DNA from: Sorangium aterium
GTDB lineage: Bacteria > Myxococcota_A > Polyangia > Polyangiales > Polyangiaceae
Reading direction: 5' to 3'
DNA length: 64,000 nucleotides
Assembly: GCF_028368935.1 (NCBI RefSeq)
Contig: NZ_JAQNDK010000001.1
Span: 1,984,001 to 2,048,000, forward strand
The position numbers were made by a program, and so were the translations under genes. Below are positions 26,619 through 35,701 of this stretch, one piece after another. Position 1 is the first letter of the stretch. Each line of letters starts with the position of its first letter. The notes beneath the pieces are model-generated. The model was not told the DNA's origin and ran no database searches. It saw only the letters and a list, made by a program, of their open reading frames with translations.

Positions 26619-27659
26619 CTAGACCCTCTCCCACCGCCCGCTCTCGGCGGAGCGGAAGAGCGCGTCGATGACCCGCATGTTGCCGACCGCGACCTCGATC
26701 GGATTCTCGACCGGGCTGCCCGTGCGGATGGCGCGCGAGAACGCCTCGCTCTGCAGGTGGTACTGGTCGACGGCGGGGAACGAGGTGACCCTGGCCGAGC
26801 TGCAGTTCAGCGTCGAGCCGTCATCGAGGAAGACCTTGCACGGCTGGTCGGCGGGGGCGTTGAACGGAACCTCGATCTCGATGCGGCCCTTGGTACCGAG
26901 CGCGTTCACGCGCTGGTAGGCCACCGCCTGCGTGCTGCACGTGAACGTCAGGTGCGCGCCGCCGTAGTCGAGCAGGCCCGAGGTCAAGCGATCGGTGCCG
27001 AACTCGGGATCACGCTCGACGAGACCGATCGCCCGCACGGGCTCCCGTCCGAACAGGAAGCGCGACGTGTTCAACGCGTAGCAGCCGATGTCGTAGAGCG
27101 CGCCGCCCCCGACTTCCTTCTTGTTGCGGATGTTGGTGGCGTCGCGGTTGAAGTACGAGAACGCCGCCTGGACGCTGACAAGGTCGCCGATCTGGCCGCC
27201 TCTCACCCAGTCCCTGGCCTGCTGCCACTGCGGGTGGTTGCGGATCATGAACGCCTCGGCGATCAGCCTGCCCGTCTCGCGCTGGACGTCGACAAGCGCC
27301 TCGGCGTCCTTCGCGCTGAGCGCGATCGGCTTCTCGCACAGGACGTGCTTGCCGGCGCGGGCCGCGCGCGCCGTCCACTTCACGTGCAGGTGGTTGGGCA
27401 GCGGGTTGTAGACGGCCTCGATCTCCGGATCCTCGAGCAGCTCATCGTAGCTGCCGTACGCCTTCGGGATCCCGAGCGACCGCGCGGCGTCGCGCGCCTT
27501 GTCGATGTCACGCGACGCCAGCGCGGCGAGCTGGGTCAGGGGCCCCCGCTTCATGCCGGGCAGGCTCACCGTCAACGCGAAGGTGCTCGCCCCGAGGACG
27601 CCCCAGCGCACGGGGGTGAGGGATTGGTTGGGCTCGGGACCTTGGGCAGATGTGGACAT
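26619..27659 (-). CDS. Gfo/Idh/MocA family oxidoreductase
   Basis: An NAD(P)-dependent sugar or cyclitol dehydrogenase-like enzyme of 346 residues. The N-terminal Rossmann segment RWGVLGASTFALTVSLPG is followed by the family motif GKHVLCEKPIAL, in which the Lys of EKP is catalytic. The C-terminal alpha/beta domain (about 130-330) contains GGALYDIGCYALN. The ATG at 27659 was chosen because it directly precedes the Rossmann fold and has GAGG about 5 bp upstream. The longer frame to 27785 has no conserved content. The substrate is unknown. No transporter or sugar gene is adjacent. Confidence 0.88.
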   Translation of the reverse strand: MSTSAQGPEPNQSLTPVRWGVLGASTFALTVSLPGMKRGPLTQLAALASRDIDKARDAARSLGIPKAYGSYDELLEDPEIEAVYNPLPNHLHVKWTARAARAGKHVLCEKPIALSAKDAEALVDVQRETGRLIAEAFMIRNHPQWQQARDWVRGGQIGDLVSVQAAFSYFNRDATNIRNKKEVGGGALYDIGCYALNTSRFLFGREPVRAIGLVERDPEFGTDRLTSGLLDYGGAHLTFTCSTQAVAYQRVNALGTKGRIEIEVPFNAPADQPCKVFLDDGSTLNCSSARVTSFPAVDQYHLQSEAFSRAIRTGSPVENPIEVAVGNMRVIDALFRSAESGRWERV

Positions 27660-28166
27660 GGGCACCTCGCTGCTCGCGACGCTAACGGTCGACGGCGCGC
27701 CTGTAAACGCTCGACTCGACCATGGCCTGATGTAGGGGCTCGACGCCCTCGCGGCCTGCGTCATCGGAGGCGCCCCCGACGTCATGCGGCATCGGGACCG
27801 CCGGCGGCCTCCTGACCGGAGTGCTCCTCTTCGAGGTCCTCGACGAGGGCCCTCGCATCCTCGACATGCCCCCTCGCTGACAGCAGCTCATCAAAGCCAT
27901 CCTCCTCGCGGCCGTCTCCGTCGAACTCCGCACGTGCCCGCAGAAGCGCCGGGGCGCCGCCGCACCGAGCGCCCCTCGATCTGCTCGCTGCCAATCACGT
28001 ACCCGAGATCGACCAGGGGCGGAACGGCGCGTGCCATCGAGGTCCCACTCACGCTCCAGACGTCTGCCCGTCAGACGTCACGTCGATACTTCGACCCGCG
28101 CGCTCGACAGCACCAGTAAACTCTGCCACTATTACCAGAATTGCAGCCTTTCAGTGGGGGACTGAT
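27660..28166. other. Intergenic region with a possible gene fragment
   Basis: About 500 bp between divergent genes. A minus-strand frame (27782-27994) encodes an acidic run including ELLSARGHVEDARALVEDLEEE. It could be the tail of a decayed gene, but no family is recognised. The plus-strand frame at 27784-28119 looks non-coding. The right end (28090-28160) is A/T-richer and probably carries the promoter of the ALNPN-repeat lipoprotein gene. Confidence 0.35.
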
Positions 28167-29027
28167 ATGGCTCGAAATTCCATGGTAGGTCTCATACCGC
28201 TCATCGTTCTGGCCGGAACCGGATGCGGCGAGGGCGGAGAGTGGCTGGAAGCGCCCTTGGGCGAGGCGCCGAGCGCGCTGGAGGCCGGCAATGCGCTGAA
28301 CCCCAACGCCTTGAACCCCAACGCGCTCAATCCCAACGCCCTGAACCCCAACGGGCTGGCTGTCGGCGCCTTGAGCTTCATCGCCCTTGGCTCGCAGGCG
28401 CTGACCGCGATCCTGGACCCCGGGCCGAACGGCGCCCTCTCACGCGAGCACCTGAGGTACGCCGTCGAATGCGCTCTCGATAGCTCGCAGTCATTCAGCT
28501 TCGGCTGGTTCGACGCCTCTGGCGTCTATCACGACGAAATCTACACAGGCGTGCTCGGGCTCGCCAAGAGCTGGGCGGGGGCCCCGCTGGGTGGTGAAGA
28601 ACAGCGCTGGGTCTCGGCGTGCCTCGCGGCGCGCACCAACTACTACAGGGTCCCTGTCATGCTCTCCTCGCGTGGACCCACCAAGGCGATCAACAAACAA
28701 AACACCCCAGAGCTGTTCACGTTCACGAGGGAGGAGGGTGCATTCTGGGGCAACATCTACGGGAGCTCGCCGGCGCTCTATGCCTGCCATGTCCCCGAGA
28801 ACGATGCGGCCTCACGCGCGGCCCTCCGTGACTGCGCCGCCGGGCACATCGACCCGACGACCGGCGCCATCCAGCCGTGCGGGGCGATCCAGCGTCTTGG
28901 CTCGTGTGACACCTATTGCGACCCCATCGCCCCCAAGAACGGCATCTATCACCCTTCCTGTTTCACGGATCCGGCGAACCGCTCGGCCACCATGAACCTC
29001 CAGCCGATCACGGTCTTCCTCCAATGA
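28167..29027 (+). CDS. ALNPN-repeat lipoprotein of unknown function
   Basis: A 286-residue protein. The ATG at 28167 follows GGGGG. A lipoprotein signal ends at LAGTGC, then a spacer leads into four tandem NALNP-N pentapeptides (about residues 41-60). The repeat is typical of a group of myxobacterial exported proteins whose role is undescribed. The rest (about 65-286) contains eight or so Cys and the segments HLRYAVECALDSSQSF and CGAIQRLGSCDTYCDP, so it is probably a disulfide-stabilised extracytoplasmic domain. No catalytic motif is evident. It is convergent with the lamin-tail gene, with 16 bp between stops. Confidence 0.75.
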   Translation: MARNSMVGLIPLIVLAGTGCGEGGEWLEAPLGEAPSALEAGNALNPNALNPNALNPNALNPNGLAVGALSFIALGSQALTAILDPGPNGALSREHLRYAVECALDSSQSFSFGWFDASGVYHDEIYTGVLGLAKSWAGAPLGGEEQRWVSACLAARTNYYRVPVMLSSRGPTKAINKQNTPELFTFTREEGAFWGNIYGSSPALYACHVPENDAASRAALRDCAAGHIDPTTGAIQPCGAIQRLGSCDTYCDPIAPKNGIYHPSCFTDPANRSATMNLQPITVFLQ

Positions 29028-29043
29028 GAGGGAGGCGTCGCGT

Positions 29044-32000
29044 CTAGTATTCGCGGCAGTCGCCGGGCGCGTTCAGCGTGCCGAAGCTGTAGGGCCGCGC
29101 CTGCTTGACCAGCAGCCGGCGCTCCGGGCCGATCAGCTTCCATTCGATCTGCATCGCGTAGAGATGGTTCTCCCCCTTCGGGTCCACCAGCGGCCGGTAA
29201 TGAGCGTGGACGGACTCGAGCACGCACCCGAGCCGCTGGATCTCCGGGAACGACAGCACGTCGCGCCCGCGCGACAGGCTCGAACGCGTGTGGTACTCCG
29301 CCTTGATCGTGCGAGGCGGCGGCGTGTACACGATCTCGTCGCTGGTCACGCCGGGCGCGGGGTTGGTGACCGAGGCTTCCCCGATCTGCGCGTTGATGTA
29401 GTACTGGCTGTCGCGGGTGGCGTCGAGCGCGTTGCGGCTGATGGCCACGCCCTGCGCGCGCTCCGATTGCCAGGCCTGGTGCACCAGCACGGCCATGGCC
29501 GCGCGCGCCTGGTCGACGTGGCCGAACTCGCGCTCGTCGTAAGCGCGCGTGTTCCACAGGCTCGACCAGACCGTGCGCAGCGCGTCCTCGATGGAGCTCG
29601 ACTCGGCGTCCAGGTCGCCGCTCGTCGACGTGTGCAGGCCCGCGCCGTTGAAGGTCGCGAGATCCTCGGTGTTGCTGCTGCTGCGCAGGCGCACGCGGTC
29701 TCCGCCGAAGCGCTGTTTGATCGCGCCCTTGACCTCGCTCAAGATCGCGGGGTCCACCGGGTGCGCAAGCATCCTCGCCCGCACCTCGGTCAGGCCCTCG
29801 GCGTGCGCGTGCGGATCGGCGCGGAACTCGGGATCCTGCTCGAGCTCGGCCAGGAGCTCCGCCGCGCCGCTCGCCTCGAAATGGTCCATGTAGTGCGAGA
29901 ACGGGATCGCGAACGCGGCGGGCGGCACGTACAGCGGCAGCAGGTCGAGCGGGCAATACTGCCCCACGCCGCTCACGCGGTACAGCTCGGCCATGCCTGC
30001 CGCCTTGGAGCCGATGCTGTCGCCCATGGCGTAGCCCGCGGCGTCGAGCGGCACGATCCCGCGCACGGAGAGGTCGAGCGCCGGCGACAGCCGCTCGCCG
30101 GTCGGCTTGCGCTTCTCCCAGTAAGCGTCCGCCTCCTGCGCGGTGGCCTCGCGGATGTCGAAGTCCGACGCGCGCACCTCGAGCCGCACCAGCTTGCCGA
30201 AAAGGGCCTTGAGGCGCTCGTCGTCGCGCGCGCCGCGCAGGGCCATGTTCGGCGTGCCCCGGCCGCGCGCCAGCACGTTCACGTGCGCCAGCGGCGTCTG
30301 GAAAGCTTCTGTGATGAGGCCGCCCATGAACGCGGTCTCGTTCGGCACGTCGTCGGTCACCACGATCACGTTCGGTCCGAGCTCGGCCGACTCCAGATCG
30401 CGCGCCGGGACGAACGTCAGCGTGCCAAAGCCCTCGGCCGGGTTGAGCGACTGGTATGTGAGCCCCTTGTACGGCGCGTTCGGCCCCACGATGGGCGCGG
30501 TCCCTTCGATCTTCCGCAGCTCGATGATCTGGCGCCCTTCGGTGGGCCGTATCGCCCACGCCTCCGGGTCGGGCACCGCCTTCATCGCCGCGAAGAACGC
30601 GCGCCGCATCTGCTCTCCGACGATCTGGTCTCCGGGCGAGAACTCGACGGTCTTGGCGCCGTTGGTGTGCTCGACCAGGGTGCCGAGGAGGTAGCGGCGG
30701 CCCTCGGACCGGAAGTACTCGGTCTGGCTGAACAACCCCCAGCCGACGTTGAACTCCGCGGCTTGCTCCGGGTCGCAGCGATCGAGGTGCGGCTCCTTCC
30801 GGATCTGCTCGCGAACCCAGGTGTAGTGGAGCGCCCACTGGCGCGTGCTCAGGAGATGCACCGTGTCGTTCGCTGCCATGTCGACCACGAACTTGACGCC
30901 GAGCTCGCCGACCGCGGTGCCGCCCTCGGCCAGCTCGGCGAAGTCCGCGGCCGTCTCCAGCCGGTGCGCGCGCCCGCTCGCGAGCTCGCGCCCCGGGAGC
31001 TCGGCGCAGCCCTCGTTCGCGGCGCCGGGGCTCGCAGCCCCGCAGAAGCGCGGCGCCCCGGTGGCGTCGGGCACGCGGGCCAGCGACGCGCCTTCGGGCC
31101 AGGCCATGAAGTCGACGCGATCGCTCGGCTCCGGCGTGTCCTCGCGCCACAGCGTCGCCACGCCCTCGAACTCGGGCGAGGCCTCGAGGTCGGCCGTCTC
31201 GCTCGCGCTCACCGGGACGCTCACCCGCTCCCCGGGCGCGAGCGTGGCGGACGGCTCGGGCCACGCGAGCAGCGCGCCCGCGTCGGCGCCGGGCAGCGCT
31301 TGCCCCGGAGAGAGCGCCGCGAGGCGCAGCGCGAAGCCGTCGAGCGCGACGGGCGCGCCGCTCGCGTTCAGGACCTCGACGAACCCCGCGGGCCGCAGCG
31401 AGAGCTCGGAGATGACCAGCGGCCCGGCGATGGCCGGGAACGGCTCGGGCCACTGGAAAGGCGCGAAGCGGATGCTGTCGTCGAGGTTCGGTGGATCCGG
31501 CGGACCGCAGGTCTCGCCGTTCTCCCGGTCGGGCGTGGCATAGCGGCAGATCGACAGCTCGCCCGTGCCGTCGGGCAAGCGCGCGTAGCTCTCGGACCGC
31601 GGCAGCTCCGGCACATTCACCAGGTCGGCGAGCTGGCACGACGCCGACCACAGCGCCACGCGCGCGCCCGAGTTCGAGAGCTTGAACGGCAGGTGCAGCG
31701 GGCCCTGCTCCGGCGTGTCGTCGGCCCAGAGCAGCACCCCTCGCCCCGGCTCGATCGTCATCCGCGGCAGCGGCGTCGCCTTGCCGGACTTGTCGCTCAC
31801 CGAGTACTCCCCGAGATCGAGCGCGCGCTGGCCGATGTTTATCAGCTCGATGAAGTCGTCCGTCTCGCCGACCTCATCGACCCAGGCGCCGTCGTTGCCC
31901 GTCATCACCTCGTTGATGCGGAGATCGCCGCTCAGCGCGGGCGCGGCGGCCACAGGAAGCTCGAAGTCGCACACCTCCGGCTCCGGCGGGGGCTTCTGGA

Positions 32001-32106
32001 CCTCGCCCGAACAGCCGACGCCGAGGGCGAGCGACAAGAGGGCGGCCCCTGCGCGCGGCTGGGACCAAGGATGAACGTGGTGATTGCTGGGTGAGCGCTC
32101 CGTCAT
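29044..32106 (-). CDS. Lamin-tail and PEP/pyruvate-dikinase-like lipoprotein
   Basis: A 1020-residue exported protein with a lipobox at ALGVGC32. Residues about 60-155 are a lamin-tail (LTD) beta-sandwich (RINEVMTGNDGAWVDE, DFIELINIG), and a second, weaker LTD spans about 228-320. From about 540 it resembles PEP synthase/PPDK but in changed order. A swivelling phosphohistidine-like segment with His608 (AFQTPLAHVNVLARGRGTPN) comes before the ATP-binding half. That half has IGSKAAGMAELYRVSG at about 698-713, RVRLRSSSNTEDLATFNG at about 804-821, and a final LLVKQARPYSFGT. ATP is not expected outside the cytoplasm, so the domain may serve another purpose. Function is inferred only. Confidence 0.75.
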   Translation of the reverse strand: MTERSPSNHHVHPWSQPRAGAALLSLALGVGCSGEVQKPPPEPEVCDFELPVAAAPALSGDLRINEVMTGNDGAWVDEVGETDDFIELINIGQRALDLGEYSVSDKSGKATPLPRMTIEPGRGVLLWADDTPEQGPLHLPFKLSNSGARVALWSASCQLADLVNVPELPRSESYARLPDGTGELSICRYATPDRENGETCGPPDPPNLDDSIRFAPFQWPEPFPAIAGPLVISELSLRPAGFVEVLNASGAPVALDGFALRLAALSPGQALPGADAGALLAWPEPSATLAPGERVSVPVSASETADLEASPEFEGVATLWREDTPEPSDRVDFMAWPEGASLARVPDATGAPRFCGAASPGAANEGCAELPGRELASGRAHRLETAADFAELAEGGTAVGELGVKFVVDMAANDTVHLLSTRQWALHYTWVREQIRKEPHLDRCDPEQAAEFNVGWGLFSQTEYFRSEGRRYLLGTLVEHTNGAKTVEFSPGDQIVGEQMRRAFFAAMKAVPDPEAWAIRPTEGRQIIELRKIEGTAPIVGPNAPYKGLTYQSLNPAEGFGTLTFVPARDLESAELGPNVIVVTDDVPNETAFMGGLITEAFQTPLAHVNVLARGRGTPNMALRGARDDERLKALFGKLVRLEVRASDFDIREATAQEADAYWEKRKPTGERLSPALDLSVRGIVPLDAAGYAMGDSIGSKAAGMAELYRVSGVGQYCPLDLLPLYVPPAAFAIPFSHYMDHFEASGAAELLAELEQDPEFRADPHAHAEGLTEVRARMLAHPVDPAILSEVKGAIKQRFGGDRVRLRSSSNTEDLATFNGAGLHTSTSGDLDAESSSIEDALRTVWSSLWNTRAYDEREFGHVDQARAAMAVLVHQAWQSERAQGVAISRNALDATRDSQYYINAQIGEASVTNPAPGVTSDEIVYTPPPRTIKAEYHTRSSLSRGRDVLSFPEIQRLGCVLESVHAHYRPLVDPKGENHLYAMQIEWKLIGPERRLLVKQARPYSFGTLNAPGDCREY

Positions 32107-32152
32107 GTGTGCTCCCGTCGTGCCTGCTCCGTCATGCCCGCCCCATCATGCC

Positions 32153-32172
32153 CGCTGCGTCAGCACGCAGCG
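32153..32172. promoter_or_regulatory. 8-bp inverted repeat in a divergent promoter region
   Basis: CGCTGCGT and ACGCAGCG form a perfect inverted repeat around CAGC in the 269-bp gap between the divergent lipoprotein genes at 29044-32106 and 32376-33338. TCATGCCCGC is also repeated just upstream. It could be an operator or a short hairpin. High G+C makes chance inverted repeats common. Confidence 0.35.
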
Positions 32173-32375
32173 TGCCGCACGCACCCGCGCCTGGCCCATC
32201 GCAGAAAACGCATGGAACCAAGCCGCCCGGCCACACCGCCTGGCCCGCCGTGCGCCGGGCTGTGCCAGCCCCTGCGCCGTCACCGCCAGGGGGCTGCGGC
32301 GGCGCACACGGTCAACGGCTCATTCAGCCGGCGCGCGACTTGGATGCTGGTCTGAGCTCATGTAGCATCGCCCGC

Positions 32376-33338
32376 ATGCGTGAAAGCGTGCATGGTCGAT
32401 ATGCATGGATCGCTCTCCTCACCTGCGCCCTGGCCGCCTGTTCGGAGTCGCCGGCCGACGAGGGCGGCGCGGGCGGCGGCGGCGCGGGTCCAGCCGGCAG
32501 CGGCGGCTCCGGCGGCGCCGCGGAGGCCAGCTCGAGCGCGGCCCAGGGCGCGACCTCCAGCGCCGCGACGGGCGCCGGGGCCGGCGACGGCGGCGGCGGC
32601 GGCGGCGGAGGAGAGCCGGAGGGCGGGTGCGGGAGCGTCTCGGAGGTGCCGTCCGAGCTGGGATTCGACCCTTTCTACAAGAAGTGCATCGACGCCGCCG
32701 GGATTCCCGTCATCAGCTCCGAGAAGGTGCCTGACGCGGCGCTGCTGCGCACGTGCTCGGTGGTCGTCCGCATGCTCGGCCACCGGGACGACGTGCGTCA
32801 GGCGATGATCGAGAACCACACGCGCGTCGCCGTGATGGCGGAGACCGAGGTGACGACCGACATCCCCGAGCACAGCGACCTGTACGAGGCGTTCCCGGGG
32901 ACGGACTGGGACACGCGGGCCCGCGGCCTCGGCGCGACCCCCGCCCGGCCCGCGAGCTCCTGCGCGGAGGAGAACGTCCTGTGTTATCCGAGCGATCCGT
33001 ACCTCGGCGAGGACATCCTGGTGCACGAGTTCTCGCACGCCATCGCGATCATGGGCATCGCCTTCGTCGAGCCGACGTTCGACAGGGAGCTCGAGGACGT
33101 CTTCGATGCCGCGCTCCAGGCCGGGAAATGGGAGAACACCTACGCGGCGACGAACAAGGACGAATACTGGGCCGAGGGGGTCCAGTCCTGGTTCGACGCC
33201 AACACCGAGGCGATCCCCACGAACGGGATCCACAACGAGATCGATACCCGGGCCGAGCTGCGCGACTACGATCGCCCGCTCCACGATCTCATCGCCAGGT
33301 ACTTCGCCGACGACGCGTGGCGGCCAAGCTGCCCCTGA
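32376..33338 (+). CDS. Putative zinc metallopeptidase lipoprotein (HExxH)
   Basis: A 320-residue exported protein. The ATG at 32376 yields a signal ending at LAAC and is followed by a Gly/Ala/Ser-rich linker (about residues 25-85). The globular part carries VHEFSHAIAIMG, a HExxH zinc motif, and a downstream EYWAEGVQSWFDAN whose Glu is placed like the third ligand of gluzincins. Catalysis is therefore likely, though the peptidase family is not one I can name. Two Cys pairs (CGSV/KKC and CAEENVLC) suggest disulfides. Substrate is unknown. It is divergent from the lamin-tail gene. Confidence 0.72.
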   Translation: MRESVHGRYAWIALLTCALAACSESPADEGGAGGGGAGPAGSGGSGGAAEASSSAAQGATSSAATGAGAGDGGGGGGGGEPEGGCGSVSEVPSELGFDPFYKKCIDAAGIPVISSEKVPDAALLRTCSVVVRMLGHRDDVRQAMIENHTRVAVMAETEVTTDIPEHSDLYEAFPGTDWDTRARGLGATPARPASSCAEENVLCYPSDPYLGEDILVHEFSHAIAIMGIAFVEPTFDRELEDVFDAALQAGKWENTYAATNKDEYWAEGVQSWFDANTEAIPTNGIHNEIDTRAELRDYDRPLHDLIARYFADDAWRPSCP

Positions 33339-33382
33339 GGCCTCGTGAGCCGGGCGAGGGCCGCAGCGCCTCCAGGGCTCCG

Positions 33383-34603
33383 CTACGCGGGCGGATAGAA
33401 GACATCGAGCGTCGGGAAAGCTGGTTTGGCGCGGATGCAGTCCCAGAGGTAGATCGCGAACCCCAGATCGCCCGTCCAGAGCGAGTAGCGCAGCTGTCCG
33501 TACCGGCGCGCGTCCTCCTTCGTCTGAAGGATGCCGTGCATCGCGAAGGCGCGCGCGCGATGAAGCCAGAGCGCGTCGCCCGTGCGCGCGTGGAGCGTGA
33601 GGAAGGCGTAGCCGTTTCCGCCCGTGCCATGGCAAAGGTTCGAGCCTTTGCAAAGCGGGCCGGCCGCCCACGTCGCCTCGCCAGCGGCCAAGAGGAGCTC
33701 GTCGAGCGTGGGGCCGGGGAGTTCGGCAAGACAGATGACGAAGCCGGGCGCGCCATGGCAGAACTGCATGAGCCGGGGGTACGGGGCATCGCCTTGTAAA
33801 GCCAGCTGCGCCGGCCAGCTGGCCATTCTGCCTTCTCGCGTGGCTGTCCGCCCGATCGTGGTGGCGATGACCTGCTCCCAGGCTGCCCAGTCGCCCGCGT
33901 CCAGCAGGCGCCGGCCGTGGAGGAGAGCGCGCGCGGTCGCGACGAACCCGTGGACGGCGTCGAGATAGGTGCTCCGGCGGCCATAGAGGTCCTGCGACCA
34001 GTGATGGCAGCCGTGCTCGTCGGACCACTGGAGCTGCGACCAGAGGCGCGCGGCGGTGCGGCGGAAGAGCTCGGCCCAGCGCGCGTCGCCGAAGCGCTCG
34101 TGCAGGAACGACGCGGCCAGCATGGTGCCGGGCGCCCCCCACATCAGCTCGCGCGCCGGGTGGTCGAGGTTGCCCTCGATGAGCGCCGCGAGCCGGTCGG
34201 CTCGCTCGTCGGTGGGCCGCTCGCCCTGCGCCATCAGGAGGATGGGCGTGTCCCCCATCATGAACGCGGCGCTCTCATTACCCGGCATCGAGGCCAGCCA
34301 TGCGCGGTTGCGAAGCAAGAGCGCGTCGAGCTGCTCGGTGGTGCGCCTCGCGCCCGGCGCTGCTCCCACCTGATGCAGGTAGCGCAGCGCCCAGATGACG
34401 CCTGCAGCGCCGTGGTAGAGTGGCAGCGCCGGCTGGCTCGGGTCGTCGCCGGGCTCGACGTCCTTCGGGTGCAGCGGCCAGTACGCGTCTTCCGAGAAGC
34501 GCCCCTCGGTGTCGCGAACGATGTCCTCGATGGCGTCGCGGGCGACGCCCTCGTCCCATGCGACGGACGCCAATGCCTCGTGGCGCTCGGGTTCGTGCAG
34601 CAT
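33383..34603 (-). CDS. LanC-like zinc protein
   Basis: A 406-residue alpha/alpha-barrel protein of the lanthionine synthetase C-like superfamily. The zinc ligands are all visible: Cys282 in QFCHGAPGF, and Cys324 with His325 in LCHGTGGNGYAFL. Repeated GAAGVIWAL, WGAPGT and WTGDLGFA segments are the inner-helix GxxG motifs of the barrel. No LanB/LanM dehydratase or precursor peptide gene is nearby. It therefore resembles the stand-alone LANCL-type proteins, which add glutathione or Cys to dehydrated residues, more than a dedicated lantibiotic cyclase. It lies 57 bp downstream of an SDR gene on the same strand. Confidence 0.85.
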   Translation of the reverse strand: MLHEPERHEALASVAWDEGVARDAIEDIVRDTEGRFSEDAYWPLHPKDVEPGDDPSQPALPLYHGAAGVIWALRYLHQVGAAPGARRTTEQLDALLLRNRAWLASMPGNESAAFMMGDTPILLMAQGERPTDERADRLAALIEGNLDHPARELMWGAPGTMLAASFLHERFGDARWAELFRRTAARLWSQLQWSDEHGCHHWSQDLYGRRSTYLDAVHGFVATARALLHGRRLLDAGDWAAWEQVIATTIGRTATREGRMASWPAQLALQGDAPYPRLMQFCHGAPGFVICLAELPGPTLDELLLAAGEATWAAGPLCKGSNLCHGTGGNGYAFLTLHARTGDALWLHRARAFAMHGILQTKEDARRYGQLRYSLWTGDLGFAIYLWDCIRAKPAFPTLDVFYPPA

Positions 34604-34660
34604 ACGGTGCCTTTGCCTGCTCTGCGAGCGTCGCGCTCGACCGCGGGCCGCCGCGCGGCG

Positions 34661-35488
34661 CTACGCCGCCAGCGCCTCGGTCAGGGCCCAGAGCCGCTCC
34701 TGCGCGGCCTCGTCGAGCGCCTCCGCCGCCGCCGGCTTGATACGGCTCTTCTCGAAGTACTCGCCCGTCACCCCGGCCAGCTCCGGCGCCGTGGCCACGT
34801 GCAGCGAGCACTCGGCCCCTCGCTCGGGCGTGAGCAGGAACAGGTTGAAGAGCTTCACAAGGAGCTTTGGATAATCGCGCATCAAGTCCGTCCTGACCAC
34901 GCCCGGATGGACGGCGTTGACCGTGACGCCGGTACCCTCGAGCCGTCGGGCCAGCGCCTTGGTGAAGAGCACGTTCGCGAGCTTCGACTGGGCGTACGCC
35001 GCGGTCGTGCCGTACTTCCGCCGCTCGAACTGCAGGTCCTCCCAGTCCATCCGGCCGCGGTAATGCAGCTTCGAGGACAGGACGACGATCCGCGACGGCG
35101 CGCTCTTCTTCAGGAGCGGGAGGAGGTCCTGCGTGAGCAGCCACGTCCCCACGTGGTTCACCCCGAACGTCGCCTCGATCCCGTCCTCGGTCGTGCCGCG
35201 CGAGTTCCGCCACACCCCGGCGTTGTTCACCAGGACGTCCAGGCGCTCGTGCGCCGCGCGGAAGCGCTCGCCGAAGGCGCGGATGCTCGCCTTGCTCCCG
35301 AGATCCAGCGCGATCACCTCCACGTCCTTGCGGCCGGTGGAGCGGGCGATGTCGTCGCGCGCCGACTCCCCTCTGCCAGTGTCGCGGCACGCCAGCACCA
35401 CCTTCGCGCCGCGCTGAGCGAGGCCGCGGGCCGTCTCCTTGCCAATGCCCGTGTTGCCGCCGGTGACGATGCAGACCTTCCCGTTCAT
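34661..35488 (-). CDS. SDR family oxidoreductase (retinol-dehydrogenase-like)
   Basis: A 275-residue classical short-chain dehydrogenase. The cofactor loop TGGNTGIG, the NNAG motif (VLVNNAGVW), Ser in IVVLSSKLHY and the catalytic YAQSK are in normal order. The PGVVRTDL segment follows. An Arg after the second beta strand (ACRDTGRG) suggests NADP(H). This subgroup covers retinol-dehydrogenase/WW-oxidoreductase-like proteins with broad or unknown substrates. It could be co-transcribed with the LanC-like gene downstream, and is divergent from the CARDB gene. Confidence 0.88.
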   Translation of the reverse strand: MNGKVCIVTGGNTGIGKETARGLAQRGAKVVLACRDTGRGESARDDIARSTGRKDVEVIALDLGSKASIRAFGERFRAAHERLDVLVNNAGVWRNSRGTTEDGIEATFGVNHVGTWLLTQDLLPLLKKSAPSRIVVLSSKLHYRGRMDWEDLQFERRKYGTTAAYAQSKLANVLFTKALARRLEGTGVTVNAVHPGVVRTDLMRDYPKLLVKLFNLFLLTPERGAECSLHVATAPELAGVTGEYFEKSRIKPAAAEALDEAAQERLWALTEALAA

Positions 35489-35536
35489 GATGCTCCTCTC
35501 TCAGGTTCCGGCGGTGGGCGCAAGGCGCAAGGTCAC

Positions 35537-35554
35537 CGCGCGCGCGCGCGCGCG
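35537..35554. repeat. (CG)9 alternating tract
   Basis: An uninterrupted run of nine CG dinucleotides lies in the 213-bp gap between the divergent SDR and CARDB genes. Alternating CG of this length can adopt left-handed Z-DNA under negative supercoiling. It could also vary in length by slippage. A short direct repeat CGGAAGACG follows at about 35565-35590. Confidence 0.8.
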
Positions 35555-35701
35555 CCAAGGACTACGGAAGACGTCACGGAAGACGCCGGGGAAGCGAGGC
35601 GCCCCACCTCGTGACGGCGTAACGTCCCTATCCCGCGAAACTCCGGCGAGAATCTGCGACCCCCTTGACGTGGACGTGCCCCCAGCTTCTCCTGATTCTC
35701 T

